Positions 57,261-64,000 of a stretch of 64,000 nt of DNA are shown in pieces. Each line of letters opens with the position of its first letter. Position 1 is the stretch's first letter. The translations under genes and the position numbers were made by a program. Source of the DNA: Paracoccus sigandri (GTDB lineage Bacteria; Pseudomonadota; Alphaproteobacteria; Rhodobacterales; Rhodobacteraceae); the NCBI RefSeq assembly GCF_003709565.1, contig NZ_QNRC01000011.1, positions 89,483-153,482 of the forward strand, read 5' to 3'. The notes beneath the pieces were generated by a model that was given only the letters and a program-made list of their open reading frames with translations, did not search any database and had not been told where the DNA came from.

Positions 57261-58289
57261 CTAGCAGCGCGGCGGCGCGGTCGAGCGGCCGACGACCAGT
57301 TCCGCCTCCAGAAGCTCGGTCACGGCCTTGCCCTCGGGCGCGTCGATCAGGCCGATCAGCATCTCGGCGGTGCGCCGCCCGGCCTCGCGCACCGGAGAGC
57401 GCATGGCGGTGAAGACCGGCACCGCGCCGCGATTGCTGTAATAGGACAGGTCGTCGTCGAAGGTGACGATGGACAGGTCGCGCCCCGGCTGCAGCCCGCG
57501 TTCCTCCAGCGCCTGCTTCACCCCCATCGCGATCATGATGGACGAGGTCAGCACCGCCGTCGGCGGATTGTCCGAGGACAGCAGCGCCACCGCCCCGGCA
57601 TAGCCGTAGCTTGCCGACATCTCGCCGCTCAGCATCCGGTCGGGGGCGGGCGCGGGCAGCCCGGCGGCAGCAAGCGCGCGCAGGAAGCCCTCGCGGCGGC
57701 GCAGGGCGAAGTCATGCGCCTCGTCGCCGTTCAGCAGCGCGATCTGGCGGTGGCCCAGCTGCAGCAGGAACTGGGTGCCGCGCTCGAAGGCGCGCAGGTT
57801 GTTCACGTCGACCCATGAATAGGGCTCGGGATGGTCGCCGACCCGGCCATGGACGACGAAGGGCAGGCCGATCCGCTTCAGCAGCGCCAGGCGCGGGTCG
57901 CCCCGGCGCGGGAACTGCACGATCAGCCCGCCGACCAGCCCCTTGGACTTCAGCGCGCGATAGGCCTCGGCCTGTTCGTCCTGGGGCACGACGGTCAGGT
58001 TGATCTCGAACTTGCGGCGGGCGCAGACCTCGCCCACGCCGGCCAGAAAATCGGCATAGATCGGGTTCACCAGCTCGTTCCGGCCGCCGATCGGGATGAC
58101 GCAGCCGATGGTCGAGGCATGGCCCGTGGCCAGCATCCGTGCATGGGCATTGGGCGCATAGCCCAGGCGGTGCGCCGCCTCGATCAGCCGGGCGCGGGTG
58201 GCCTCGCTGACCTCGGGATGGCCGTTCAGCGCCCGGCTGACGGTGGTCTGCGACATGCCGACCGCCTTGGCGAATTCCTTGAGCTTCAT
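57261..58289 (-). CDS. LacI-family transcriptional regulator
   Basis: A 342-residue regulator. The N-terminal helix-turn-helix (1-25; LKEFAKAVGMSQTTVSRALNG) and hinge are followed by a periplasmic-binding-like sugar domain (about 60-335; IGCVIPIGGR, GLIVQFPRRGD, DLSIVTFDDD). AGGA just before ATG 58289. No sugar genes are adjacent, so its targets are elsewhere or it is an orphan; it may control the divergent TspO-like gene. Confidence 0.9.
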   Translation of the reverse strand: MKLKEFAKAVGMSQTTVSRALNGHPEVSEATRARLIEAAHRLGYAPNAHARMLATGHASTIGCVIPIGGRNELVNPIYADFLAGVGEVCARRKFEINLTVVPQDEQAEAYRALKSKGLVGGLIVQFPRRGDPRLALLKRIGLPFVVHGRVGDHPEPYSWVDVNNLRAFERGTQFLLQLGHRQIALLNGDEAHDFALRRREGFLRALAAAGLPAPAPDRMLSGEMSASYGYAGAVALLSSDNPPTAVLTSSIMIAMGVKQALEERGLQPGRDLSIVTFDDDLSYYSNRGAVPVFTAMRSPVREAGRRTAEMLIGLIDAPEGKAVTELLEAELVVGRSTAPPRC

Positions 58290-58480
58290 CTTGTCCTTGT
58301 CGCGCTGCCGGATGCCGTTCACACCGGCCGGAGCCCATGCTTGCCCGCATCGGGGGCGCAAGGCAACCATCGGGGAGACCGTCCGGTTCGGGAAAGGAAC
58401 GCGGCGGGCCGGAGCTGCGTTCCGGTCAGCGTGGCCCGACCCGAACCCCGACCCTGGCGGCGCAAGCGCGGAGCGTGACG

Positions 58481-59206
58481 ATGCACAGATACCTTGCCCA
58501 TGCGGTGCTGCTGGCGGCCATCGGCTTCGCCGCGTCTCCGCTGCTGTTTCCGGGCTTCGGCGGCTATCGGGCCGACCTGTTCCCGATCCCGCAGCACGAC
58601 CCGCCCGTCCAGCCGGCGGGCTGGACCTTCGCGATCTGGACGCTGATCTATGGCTGGCTGATCCTGGGATCGGCCTATGGGCTGTGGAGGGCCTCTGACG
58701 CGCCGGGCTGGCAGGGCGCGCGCCCGCCGCTGCTGGCCAGCCTGATCATCGGCATCTTCTGGATCCCGGTCGCCAACCGCTCGCCCGGCTGGGCCACGGC
58801 GATGATCCTGGCGATGCTGGCCTTCGCGGTGGCGGCCTTCCTGCGCGCGGGCGGGCGGGACCGGCCGTGGCTGCTGCGGCCGCTGGCGATCTATGCGGGC
58901 TGGCTGACGGCGGCCTCGGGGGCCTCGGTCGGGATCCTCATAGGCGGCCACGGGATCCTGCCCGCGCAGGCGGCAGCGGTGCTGAGCCTGCTGGGCGTGA
59001 CGGCGCTGGCCGCGGCGATACATGCTGCGCGCCCCGAGGAATGGGGCTATCCTGTGGCGGTGATCTGGGCGCTGGCGGGGATCTTCGCGGCCAACCTGTC
59101 GCCGCCCAACTGGCTGCTGCTGCTGGTTTCGGCCACCGGGGCCGCGCTGCTGGCCTTCCGCGCCTTTTCCGGTGCCGCCGATGCGAAGAAGGAGACCGCC
59201 CGATGA
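58481..59206 (+). CDS. TspO/MBR-related membrane protein
   Basis: A 241-residue inner-membrane protein with about seven hydrophobic segments. The stretch PPVQPAGWTFAIWTLIYGW resembles the Trp-rich PxGWVFP block of TspO (tryptophan-rich sensory protein), but it is longer than classical TspO (about 160). TspO proteins bind porphyrins and affect stress responses. Coupled by ATGA to a glutathione peroxidase gene, so an oxidative or porphyrin-stress role is plausible. Confidence 0.65.
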   Translation: MHRYLAHAVLLAAIGFAASPLLFPGFGGYRADLFPIPQHDPPVQPAGWTFAIWTLIYGWLILGSAYGLWRASDAPGWQGARPPLLASLIIGIFWIPVANRSPGWATAMILAMLAFAVAAFLRAGGRDRPWLLRPLAIYAGWLTAASGASVGILIGGHGILPAQAAAVLSLLGVTALAAAIHAARPEEWGYPVAVIWALAGIFAANLSPPNWLLLLVSATGAALLAFRAFSGAADAKKETAR

Positions 59207-59760
59207 AACGCCGCCTGTTCTTGTCGCTCGCCACCGCCGTCTCGGCCATCTTCGCCGGGCTGATCCACCGCCGCCCGGCCATGGCCGGGGGCGAGGCGCC
59301 CAGCTTCACCTTCCCCTCGATCGACGGCGGCCAGCTGGACAGCGCCGAATGGCGCGGCCGGCCGGTGCTGGTGGTCAACACCGCCTCGCTCTGCGGCTTC
59401 ACCGGCCAGCTGCGCGACATGCAGGCGCTGCACGAGGAGCTGGGGCCGCAGGGGCTGGTGGTGCTGGCGGTCCCCTCGGACGATTTCAACCAGGAGCTGG
59501 AGAACGCGCAGAAGGTGCAGGAATTCTGCACGCTGGAATATGGCATCACCCTGCCGATGACCGACATCCTGCATGTGGCGCGGGGCGAGGTGCATCCGCT
59601 CTATGCCTGGGCGCGCGAGCAGACCGGCTTCGTGCCGAAATGGAACTTCAACAAGCTGGTGCTGGGGCCGGACGGGCGGATCCTGGGCCATTGGGGATCG
59701 ATGACCAGGCCCGGCGACGCGAAGATCCGCGCCGCGATCGCGCCCTATCTGTCGTCCTGA
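59203..59760 (+). CDS. Glutathione peroxidase family protein
   Basis: A 185-residue thiol peroxidase with an N-terminal twin-basic signal-like segment (MKRRLFLSLATAVSAIFAGL), so probably periplasmic or membrane-bound. The catalytic Cys lies in VVNTASLCGFTGQ near 65. The other active-site elements, PSDDFNQE (Gln) and WNFNKLVLGPDG (Trp, Asn), are present. Reduces peroxides using glutathione or thioredoxin-like donors. Second gene of a two-gene operon. Confidence 0.88.
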   Translation: MKRRLFLSLATAVSAIFAGLIHRRPAMAGGEAPSFTFPSIDGGQLDSAEWRGRPVLVVNTASLCGFTGQLRDMQALHEELGPQGLVVLAVPSDDFNQELENAQKVQEFCTLEYGITLPMTDILHVARGEVHPLYAWAREQTGFVPKWNFNKLVLGPDGRILGHWGSMTRPGDAKIRAAIAPYLSS

Positions 59761-59762
59761 GC

Positions 59763-59835
59763 CCCTGGCGCGATTTCGGCGGCAGGCGGCGAAACCGGCA
59801 GATCGCGGCCGCCATTCGCCGCTTCCGCGCCAGGG
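59763..59835. terminator. Nested hairpin after the peroxidase gene
   Basis: An outer stem CCCTGGCGCG/CGCGCCAGGG (59763-59772 with 59826-59835) encloses an inner stem GCGGCGAA/TTCGCCGC (59786-59793 with 59815-59822). It starts 3 bases past the peroxidase stop. No T run. Confidence 0.5.
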
Positions 59836-59949
59836 CCTTGCGCATATTTCGCGCGCGGCGGGTTTCTTCGCCGCGCGCCGGGGCTGCGGCATTGTCAGCG
59901 CCGGTCCGGGTGGTATAGCTGTCCCTTGCCCCAGCCCGGAAGTCCTCGC

Positions 59950-60705
59950 GTGTCCGATACCAATCCCGATGCCGGTTTCGTCTCTCTGGTTTCCGCCGGT
60001 CCCGGCGATCCCGAACTGCTGACGCTGAAGGCCGCGCGCCGCCTGGCCGAGGCCGATGTGGTGCTGTTCGACGACCTGGCCTCGGGTCCGGTGCTGGACC
60101 AGGCGGGTCCGCAGGCGGAACTGATCGCGGTGGGCAAGCGGGCGGGGCGGCCCTCGGCCCGGCAGGAACATGTGAACCAGCTGCTGGTGCAATATGCGCA
60201 GGCGGGCTGCCGCGTCGTGCGGCTGAAATCGGGCGATGCGGGGATCTTCGGGCGGCTGGAAGAGGAGCTGATCGCCCTGACCGAGGCCGGCATCCCCTTC
60301 GAGATCGTGCCCGGCGTCACCTCGGCCAGCGCGGCGGCGGCGGCGGCGGGCGTGCCGCTGACCCGCAGGCTGACCGCGCGGCGGGTGCAGTTCATCACCG
60401 GCGCCGACGTGACCGGAACCCTGCCCCAGGACATCAACTGGGCCGCCATCGCCGATCCGGCGGTGACGACCGTGGTCTTCATGGGCCAGCGCAGCTTTCC
60501 GCAACTGGCCGAGGGGCTGCGCGCCCATGGCCTGCCCGGCGACACGCCGGCGCTGTTCGCCGAGGCCGTCGGCCATCCCGGCCAGCGCCTGCTGCGCACC
60601 ACCATCGACGGGCTGGCGCGAGAGTTGCGCGGCGCCGCCGTTACCAATCCCGGCCTGATCATGTTCGGCCCGCTGGCCTTCCACCACCAGGTCCCGCAGG
60701 ACTGA
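59950..60705 (+). CDS. cobA: Uroporphyrinogen-III C-methyltransferase
   Basis: A 251-residue SAM-dependent enzyme that methylates uroporphyrinogen III at C2 and C7 to precorrin-2, the entry to sirohaem and B12. Blocks: VSAGPGDPELLTLKA near 16, VLFDDL, GKRAGRPSARQEHVN, KSGDAGIFGR and PGVTSASAAAAAAGVPLT. In most CobA/SumT proteins the GDP-FIFGRGGEE loop is more conserved; here it reads GDAGIFGRLEEE. Start is GTG 59950 (GGAAG upstream). Stands alone. Confidence 0.82.
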   Translation: MSDTNPDAGFVSLVSAGPGDPELLTLKAARRLAEADVVLFDDLASGPVLDQAGPQAELIAVGKRAGRPSARQEHVNQLLVQYAQAGCRVVRLKSGDAGIFGRLEEELIALTEAGIPFEIVPGVTSASAAAAAAGVPLTRRLTARRVQFITGADVTGTLPQDINWAAIADPAVTTVVFMGQRSFPQLAEGLRAHGLPGDTPALFAEAVGHPGQRLLRTTIDGLARELRGAAVTNPGLIMFGPLAFHHQVPQD

Positions 60706-60824
60706 CCCGCCCCGAAAATGCCGGGTTTTCGCATAAAATGCCGGGCATTCGGGGGCTTTCCCGCGCCGCCGGTTCAATGGCCTGTTAAGCGGGACCGCCT
60801 AGTCTGGCGGTTCACGGAAACCGG

Positions 60825-63812
60825 ATGCGCGGACAGGACATGGTTGCCTATCGGCTGGTGGCCACCTATGGGGCCGCCCCCACACGCTGGACGACGAACA
60901 TCACCGACCTGACGCTGGCACTGGTGGACGGGCGGGTGATCCTGACCGTCACCACCCAGCCCGGCGGCGGGCTGTCAAGCTTCGCGATCAGCGATCCCGG
61001 CCAGCCGCTGCAACTGGTCGACAACCTGCCCTATCTGTCCGGCCTGACCTATCGCGCCACGCCCCGGACCTCGGTCCTGGCGCTGGAGGGCGGCACGCAG
61101 CTCTACCAGCTGGGGCTGGGCGGGGCCGAGCCCTTCGCCAGCCCGCTGGACGGCAGCGGCGACCTGGGCGGTTTCGCGCGGCTGTTCAACCCCGCCCAGA
61201 TCGGCACGCGGTTGACCGAGCTGGGCCATTTCAGCACGCCGTCGGGCGATTTCATCTATTCCGCCCGGATCGGCGAGGCGGCGATCTCCGTGCGCAAGCT
61301 GCTGGGCGACGGCCAGCTGGGCAATGTCTCGACCCTGCGGCTGAACAGCACGCTGGTGCCCGAGGGCGCCTCGCTGGACCGGATCATCGCGGTGGATCTG
61401 GGCAGCCAGAAGATCCTCGTGGCGATCTCGGGGTTGGGGAACTTCATCTCGACCCATCTGGTCGGCGCCGATGGCAGCCTGGGCGCGGGGGCGCTGCATG
61501 GCGGCGCGATCGGCACCGGCTTCAACACGCCCACCGCGGTCGAGGCGGTGCGGACCGCCGGCGCGACCTTCCTGGTGATGGCGGCGCAGGGCTCTTCCTC
61601 GCTGAGCGTGTTCCAGCTGCAGGCCGATGGCCGGCTGATCGCGCGCGACCATGTCATCGACGAACTGACGACGCGTTTCCAGTCGGTCACGGCGCTGGCC
61701 ACGGCCGAGATCGACGGCCGCGCCTTCGTCTTCGCGGGCGGGCGCGACGGCGGGATCAGCGTCTTCACGCTGCAGCCCGACGGCCGGCTGCTGCACCTGA
61801 CGACCATCGCCGACAGCCACGACATGACCCTGGCCCATGTCACCGCGATCGAGGCGCGGGCGATGGACGGCCGGATCGCGCTTTTCGTCGCCAGCGGGAC
61901 CGAGCCGGGGATCACCCAGCTGGTCTTCGATCCCGGCGCCATCGGTTTCACCGGCATCGCGGCGGCGGGGTCTCCGACCGGGACCGACGGCAACGACCTG
62001 ATGATGTCGCGCCCCGGCACGATCTGGATGGGGGGCGGGCCGGGCGACGACATCCTGATCGCGACCAGCGAATCGATCGCGCTGCTGGGCGGGCCGGGGG
62101 CGGATGTCTTCGTGGCGGCGAATTTCAAGGGCCGCATCGCCATCCGCGACTACGAGGTGGGGATCGACCGGCTGGACCTGTCGCAACTGGGCATGGTGCG
62201 CAGCACCTGGCAGCTGCGCTTCGTGCCGCAGAGCTATGGCGTCAAGATCTTCTATGGCGAGGCGGTGATCGACATCTTCTCGAAGGGCGGCCGCACGCTG
62301 GGTCCGGCGGATTTCGGCAACGACCTGTTCGCGATCACCCATTACAACCTGCCGCCGCTGGACCCCGCGAAGATCGCGCCCTCGGACACGCCCAGCACCA
62401 TCGGCCGCTATCATTTCGGCGGCACGGGCCATGACGTGATCCAGGGCGGGCAGGGGTCGGACTTCATCTCGGGCGGGCCGGGCAACGACCGCATCTTCGG
62501 CTTCGCGGGCCATGACACGATCAATGGCGACCAGGGCAACGACATGCTGCGCGGCCATGCCGGCAATGATTCGCTGTCGGGCGGTCCGGGCCGCGATACG
62601 CTGTTCGGCGACCAGGGCAACGACACGCTGCGCGGCGGCGCCGGGCCGGACCTGCTCTATGGCGGCCCCGGCGACGACCTGCTGATGGGAGAGGAGGGCA
62701 ACGACACGCTCTATGGCGGCGCGGGGCACGACACGCTGATCGGCGGCCGGGGCAACGACACGCTGCATGGCCAGGCCGGCAACGACCTGCTGCAGGACAT
62801 GCAGGGCAACAATGTGCTGATCGGCGGCGGCGGCCATGACACGCTGATCGCCGGGCCAGGCAATGACAAGCTGCACGGCGGGGCGGGGCGCGACAGCCTG
62901 GTCGGCGGCAATGGCAACGACCTGCTGGAGGGGGGCGCCGGCAATGACCGGCTGTTCGGCGGCGGCGGGCGCGACACGCTGCTGGGCGGCGGCGGCAACG
63001 ACTATATGGACGGCGGCCCCGGCAACGACCGGATGCTGGGCGGCGCGGGCAATGACCGGATGTTCGGGGGCCAGGGGAACGACTCGCTCTGGGGCGGTGC
63101 CGGCAACGACCGGCTGAACGGCGGCCCCGGCGACGATCTGCTCTACGGAGAGGCCGGCAACGACTGGCTGGCCGGCGGCCCCGGCAATGACCGGCTGTGG
63201 GGCGGGGCGGGGAACGACACCCTGCAGGGCGGCGCCGGCAACGACCTGCTGGATGGGGGGGGCGGCAATGACCGGCTGCTGGGCGGGATGGGCAACGATA
63301 CGCTGCGCGGCGGCCCCGGCGACGATCTTCTGCAGGGCGGCGCGGGCAAGGATACGCTGCGCGGCGGCGCCGGCAACGACCGGCTGCTGGGCGGCGGCGG
63401 GGACGACCTGCTCTACGGCGATGGCGGCGACGACACGCTGCTGGGCGGGGCGGGCAATGACCGGCTGTTCGGCGGCGCCGGGCGCGACCTGCTGCGGGGC
63501 GGCGCGGGCCGCGACACCATGACCGGCGGCGCCGGCAGGGATGTCTTCGCCTGGGGCGCGGCCAGCGAAAGCCGCCCCGCCGCGCCGGACCTGGTCACCG
63601 ATTTCCAGCCCGGCGCGGACCGGCTGGACCTGTCGGCGCTGGACCTGGTCTTCATCGGCCGCGCCGGCTTCTCGGGCCCCGCCCAGCTTCGCTGGGACAT
63701 CGTCGGCCAGCGCACCCATATCCTCATCGACCTGAACGGCGACGGCCAGGCCGACATGCTGATCCACCTGACCGGCAGGCTGCAGCTGGATGCCGACGAT
63801 TTCCTGCTCTAG
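60825..63812 (+). CDS. Large RTX protein with N-terminal beta-propeller-like domain
   Basis: A 995-residue acidic protein. Residues 1-380 are beta-rich repeats of a propeller look, resembling lactonase or WD-type blades (for example FVFAGGRDGGISVFTLQPDG). Residues about 385-520 form an RTX-like start and a linker. About 530-905 are uninterrupted glycine/aspartate nonapeptide repeats predicted to bind Ca2+ as a beta-roll. The end, LQLDADDFLL, matches the end of the other RTX protein (TADDFIL). No Sec signal, so type I secretion is likely. ATG 60825 or ATG 60840 could be the start. The stop codon touches an IS end. Confidence 0.88.
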   Translation: MRGQDMVAYRLVATYGAAPTRWTTNITDLTLALVDGRVILTVTTQPGGGLSSFAISDPGQPLQLVDNLPYLSGLTYRATPRTSVLALEGGTQLYQLGLGGAEPFASPLDGSGDLGGFARLFNPAQIGTRLTELGHFSTPSGDFIYSARIGEAAISVRKLLGDGQLGNVSTLRLNSTLVPEGASLDRIIAVDLGSQKILVAISGLGNFISTHLVGADGSLGAGALHGGAIGTGFNTPTAVEAVRTAGATFLVMAAQGSSSLSVFQLQADGRLIARDHVIDELTTRFQSVTALATAEIDGRAFVFAGGRDGGISVFTLQPDGRLLHLTTIADSHDMTLAHVTAIEARAMDGRIALFVASGTEPGITQLVFDPGAIGFTGIAAAGSPTGTDGNDLMMSRPGTIWMGGGPGDDILIATSESIALLGGPGADVFVAANFKGRIAIRDYEVGIDRLDLSQLGMVRSTWQLRFVPQSYGVKIFYGEAVIDIFSKGGRTLGPADFGNDLFAITHYNLPPLDPAKIAPSDTPSTIGRYHFGGTGHDVIQGGQGSDFISGGPGNDRIFGFAGHDTINGDQGNDMLRGHAGNDSLSGGPGRDTLFGDQGNDTLRGGAGPDLLYGGPGDDLLMGEEGNDTLYGGAGHDTLIGGRGNDTLHGQAGNDLLQDMQGNNVLIGGGGHDTLIAGPGNDKLHGGAGRDSLVGGNGNDLLEGGAGNDRLFGGGGRDTLLGGGGNDYMDGGPGNDRMLGGAGNDRMFGGQGNDSLWGGAGNDRLNGGPGDDLLYGEAGNDWLAGGPGNDRLWGGAGNDTLQGGAGNDLLDGGGGNDRLLGGMGNDTLRGGPGDDLLQGGAGKDTLRGGAGNDRLLGGGGDDLLYGDGGDDTLLGGAGNDRLFGGAGRDLLRGGAGRDTMTGGAGRDVFAWGAASESRPAAPDLVTDFQPGADRLDLSALDLVFIGRAGFSGPAQLRWDIVGQRTHILIDLNGDGQADMLIHLTGRLQLDADDFLL

Positions 63813-64000
63813 GTTCTGTGGACACTTACTTGATCCACAGGACGATGGCAGCGATGGTGATGACGGCGAGGTGGTTTCTGGCGGTTTTCTCGTATCGCGT
63901 GGCGACCCTTCGGAACTGCTTGAGCTTGGAGAGTGAGCCTGTGAACGCCACTGGTTCGAGAGAACAGGCGCACGCATTCGATCAGATGTCTCTGGGCGTA
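63813..64000 (-). mobile_element. 3' end of an IS5-like insertion sequence (partial)
   Basis: On the minus strand, a frame ending in TAA (63826-63828) encodes KLKQFRRVATRYEKTARN and ends in IVLWIK, the C-terminus of an IS5-family DDE transposase. Upstream, RHLIE, the expected preceding block, is in a different frame, with about 30 extra bases between, so this copy appears frameshifted. The element's end (GGTTCTGTGGACAC) begins right after the RTX stop codon. The rest is beyond the window. Confidence 0.75.

Noticed and set aside
60975..63977. A 1000-codon minus-strand frame opposite the large RTX gene
   Set aside because: Antisense artefact of the RTX repeats; no ribosome binding site and biased composition.

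Overview
The window is about 64 kb of GC-rich DNA with strong G/C preference at third codon positions. Gene content and order point to a Rhodobacterales alphaproteobacterium, most likely Paracoccus or a close relative. Supporting features are the plsC-cdsA-phosphatidyltransferase cluster, the IalB and DUF6636-like proteins, the class Ib ribonucleotide reductase (RNR) behind a B12 riboswitch, and short extragenic repeats of a Rhodobacteraceae type. The assignment is an inference; there is no rRNA, and I saw no tRNA.

Layout. (1) 0-2.2 kb: a secreted phytase-like esterase, then a short poorly coding stretch with one small ORF and one gene remnant. (2) 2.2-11.2 kb: the most unusual locus. A 36-residue secreted Cys-containing peptide is followed by a 1130-residue polytopic membrane protein ending in an amino-acid-binding-protein (SBP family 3) domain. 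After that comes a 1776-residue protein combining two alpha/beta-hydrolase (lipase-type) domains with a CHAT caspase-like protease domain. I infer a membrane sensor plus lipase/protease effector, perhaps a defence or regulated-lysis system. (3) 11.2-17.2 kb: an fbpABC-type ferric iron importer in line with a NarL-type response regulator and histidine kinase, with a cluster of CTAGGT half-sites between them. (4) 17.4-30 kb: housekeeping and metabolic genes: crotonase, dapD, LOG-family hydrolase, rlmN, ialB, asparaginase, TauE/SafE transporter, FAH-family hydrolase and a phospholipid cluster. They are interrupted by a lower-GC islet near 20.6-21.9 kb. (5) 29-36.5 kb: a LysR regulator divergent from a five-gene branched-chain-amino-acid-type ABC importer and a GMC oxidoreductase. 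(6) 36.5-42.6 kb: an RTX secreted protein, then nrdHIEF under a cobalamin riboswitch. (7) 42.8-56.4 kb: an iron island: DUF2218 and a degenerate DGOK-family kinase, a siderophore ABC importer, a siderophore-interacting reductase, an MFS permease, a TonB-dependent receptor, and a haem-use operon hmuSTUV. (8) 56.5-64 kb: mobA, an orphan LacI regulator, a TspO-like protein with glutathione peroxidase, cobA-type methyltransferase, a 995-residue beta-propeller/RTX protein, and the end of an IS5-like element at the window edge.

How the genes work together. Iron supply dominates: Fe(III) import by fbpABC, siderophore import by receptor, permeases and reductase, and haem import and handling by hmuSTUV. 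The aerobic class Ib RNR is probably shut off when B12 is available, which fits a genome that also carries a B12-dependent RNR (not in the window). The cobA-type gene feeds sirohaem/B12 synthesis. Both RTX proteins end in the same kind of C-terminus and are probably type I secretion substrates; no secretion genes are in the window.
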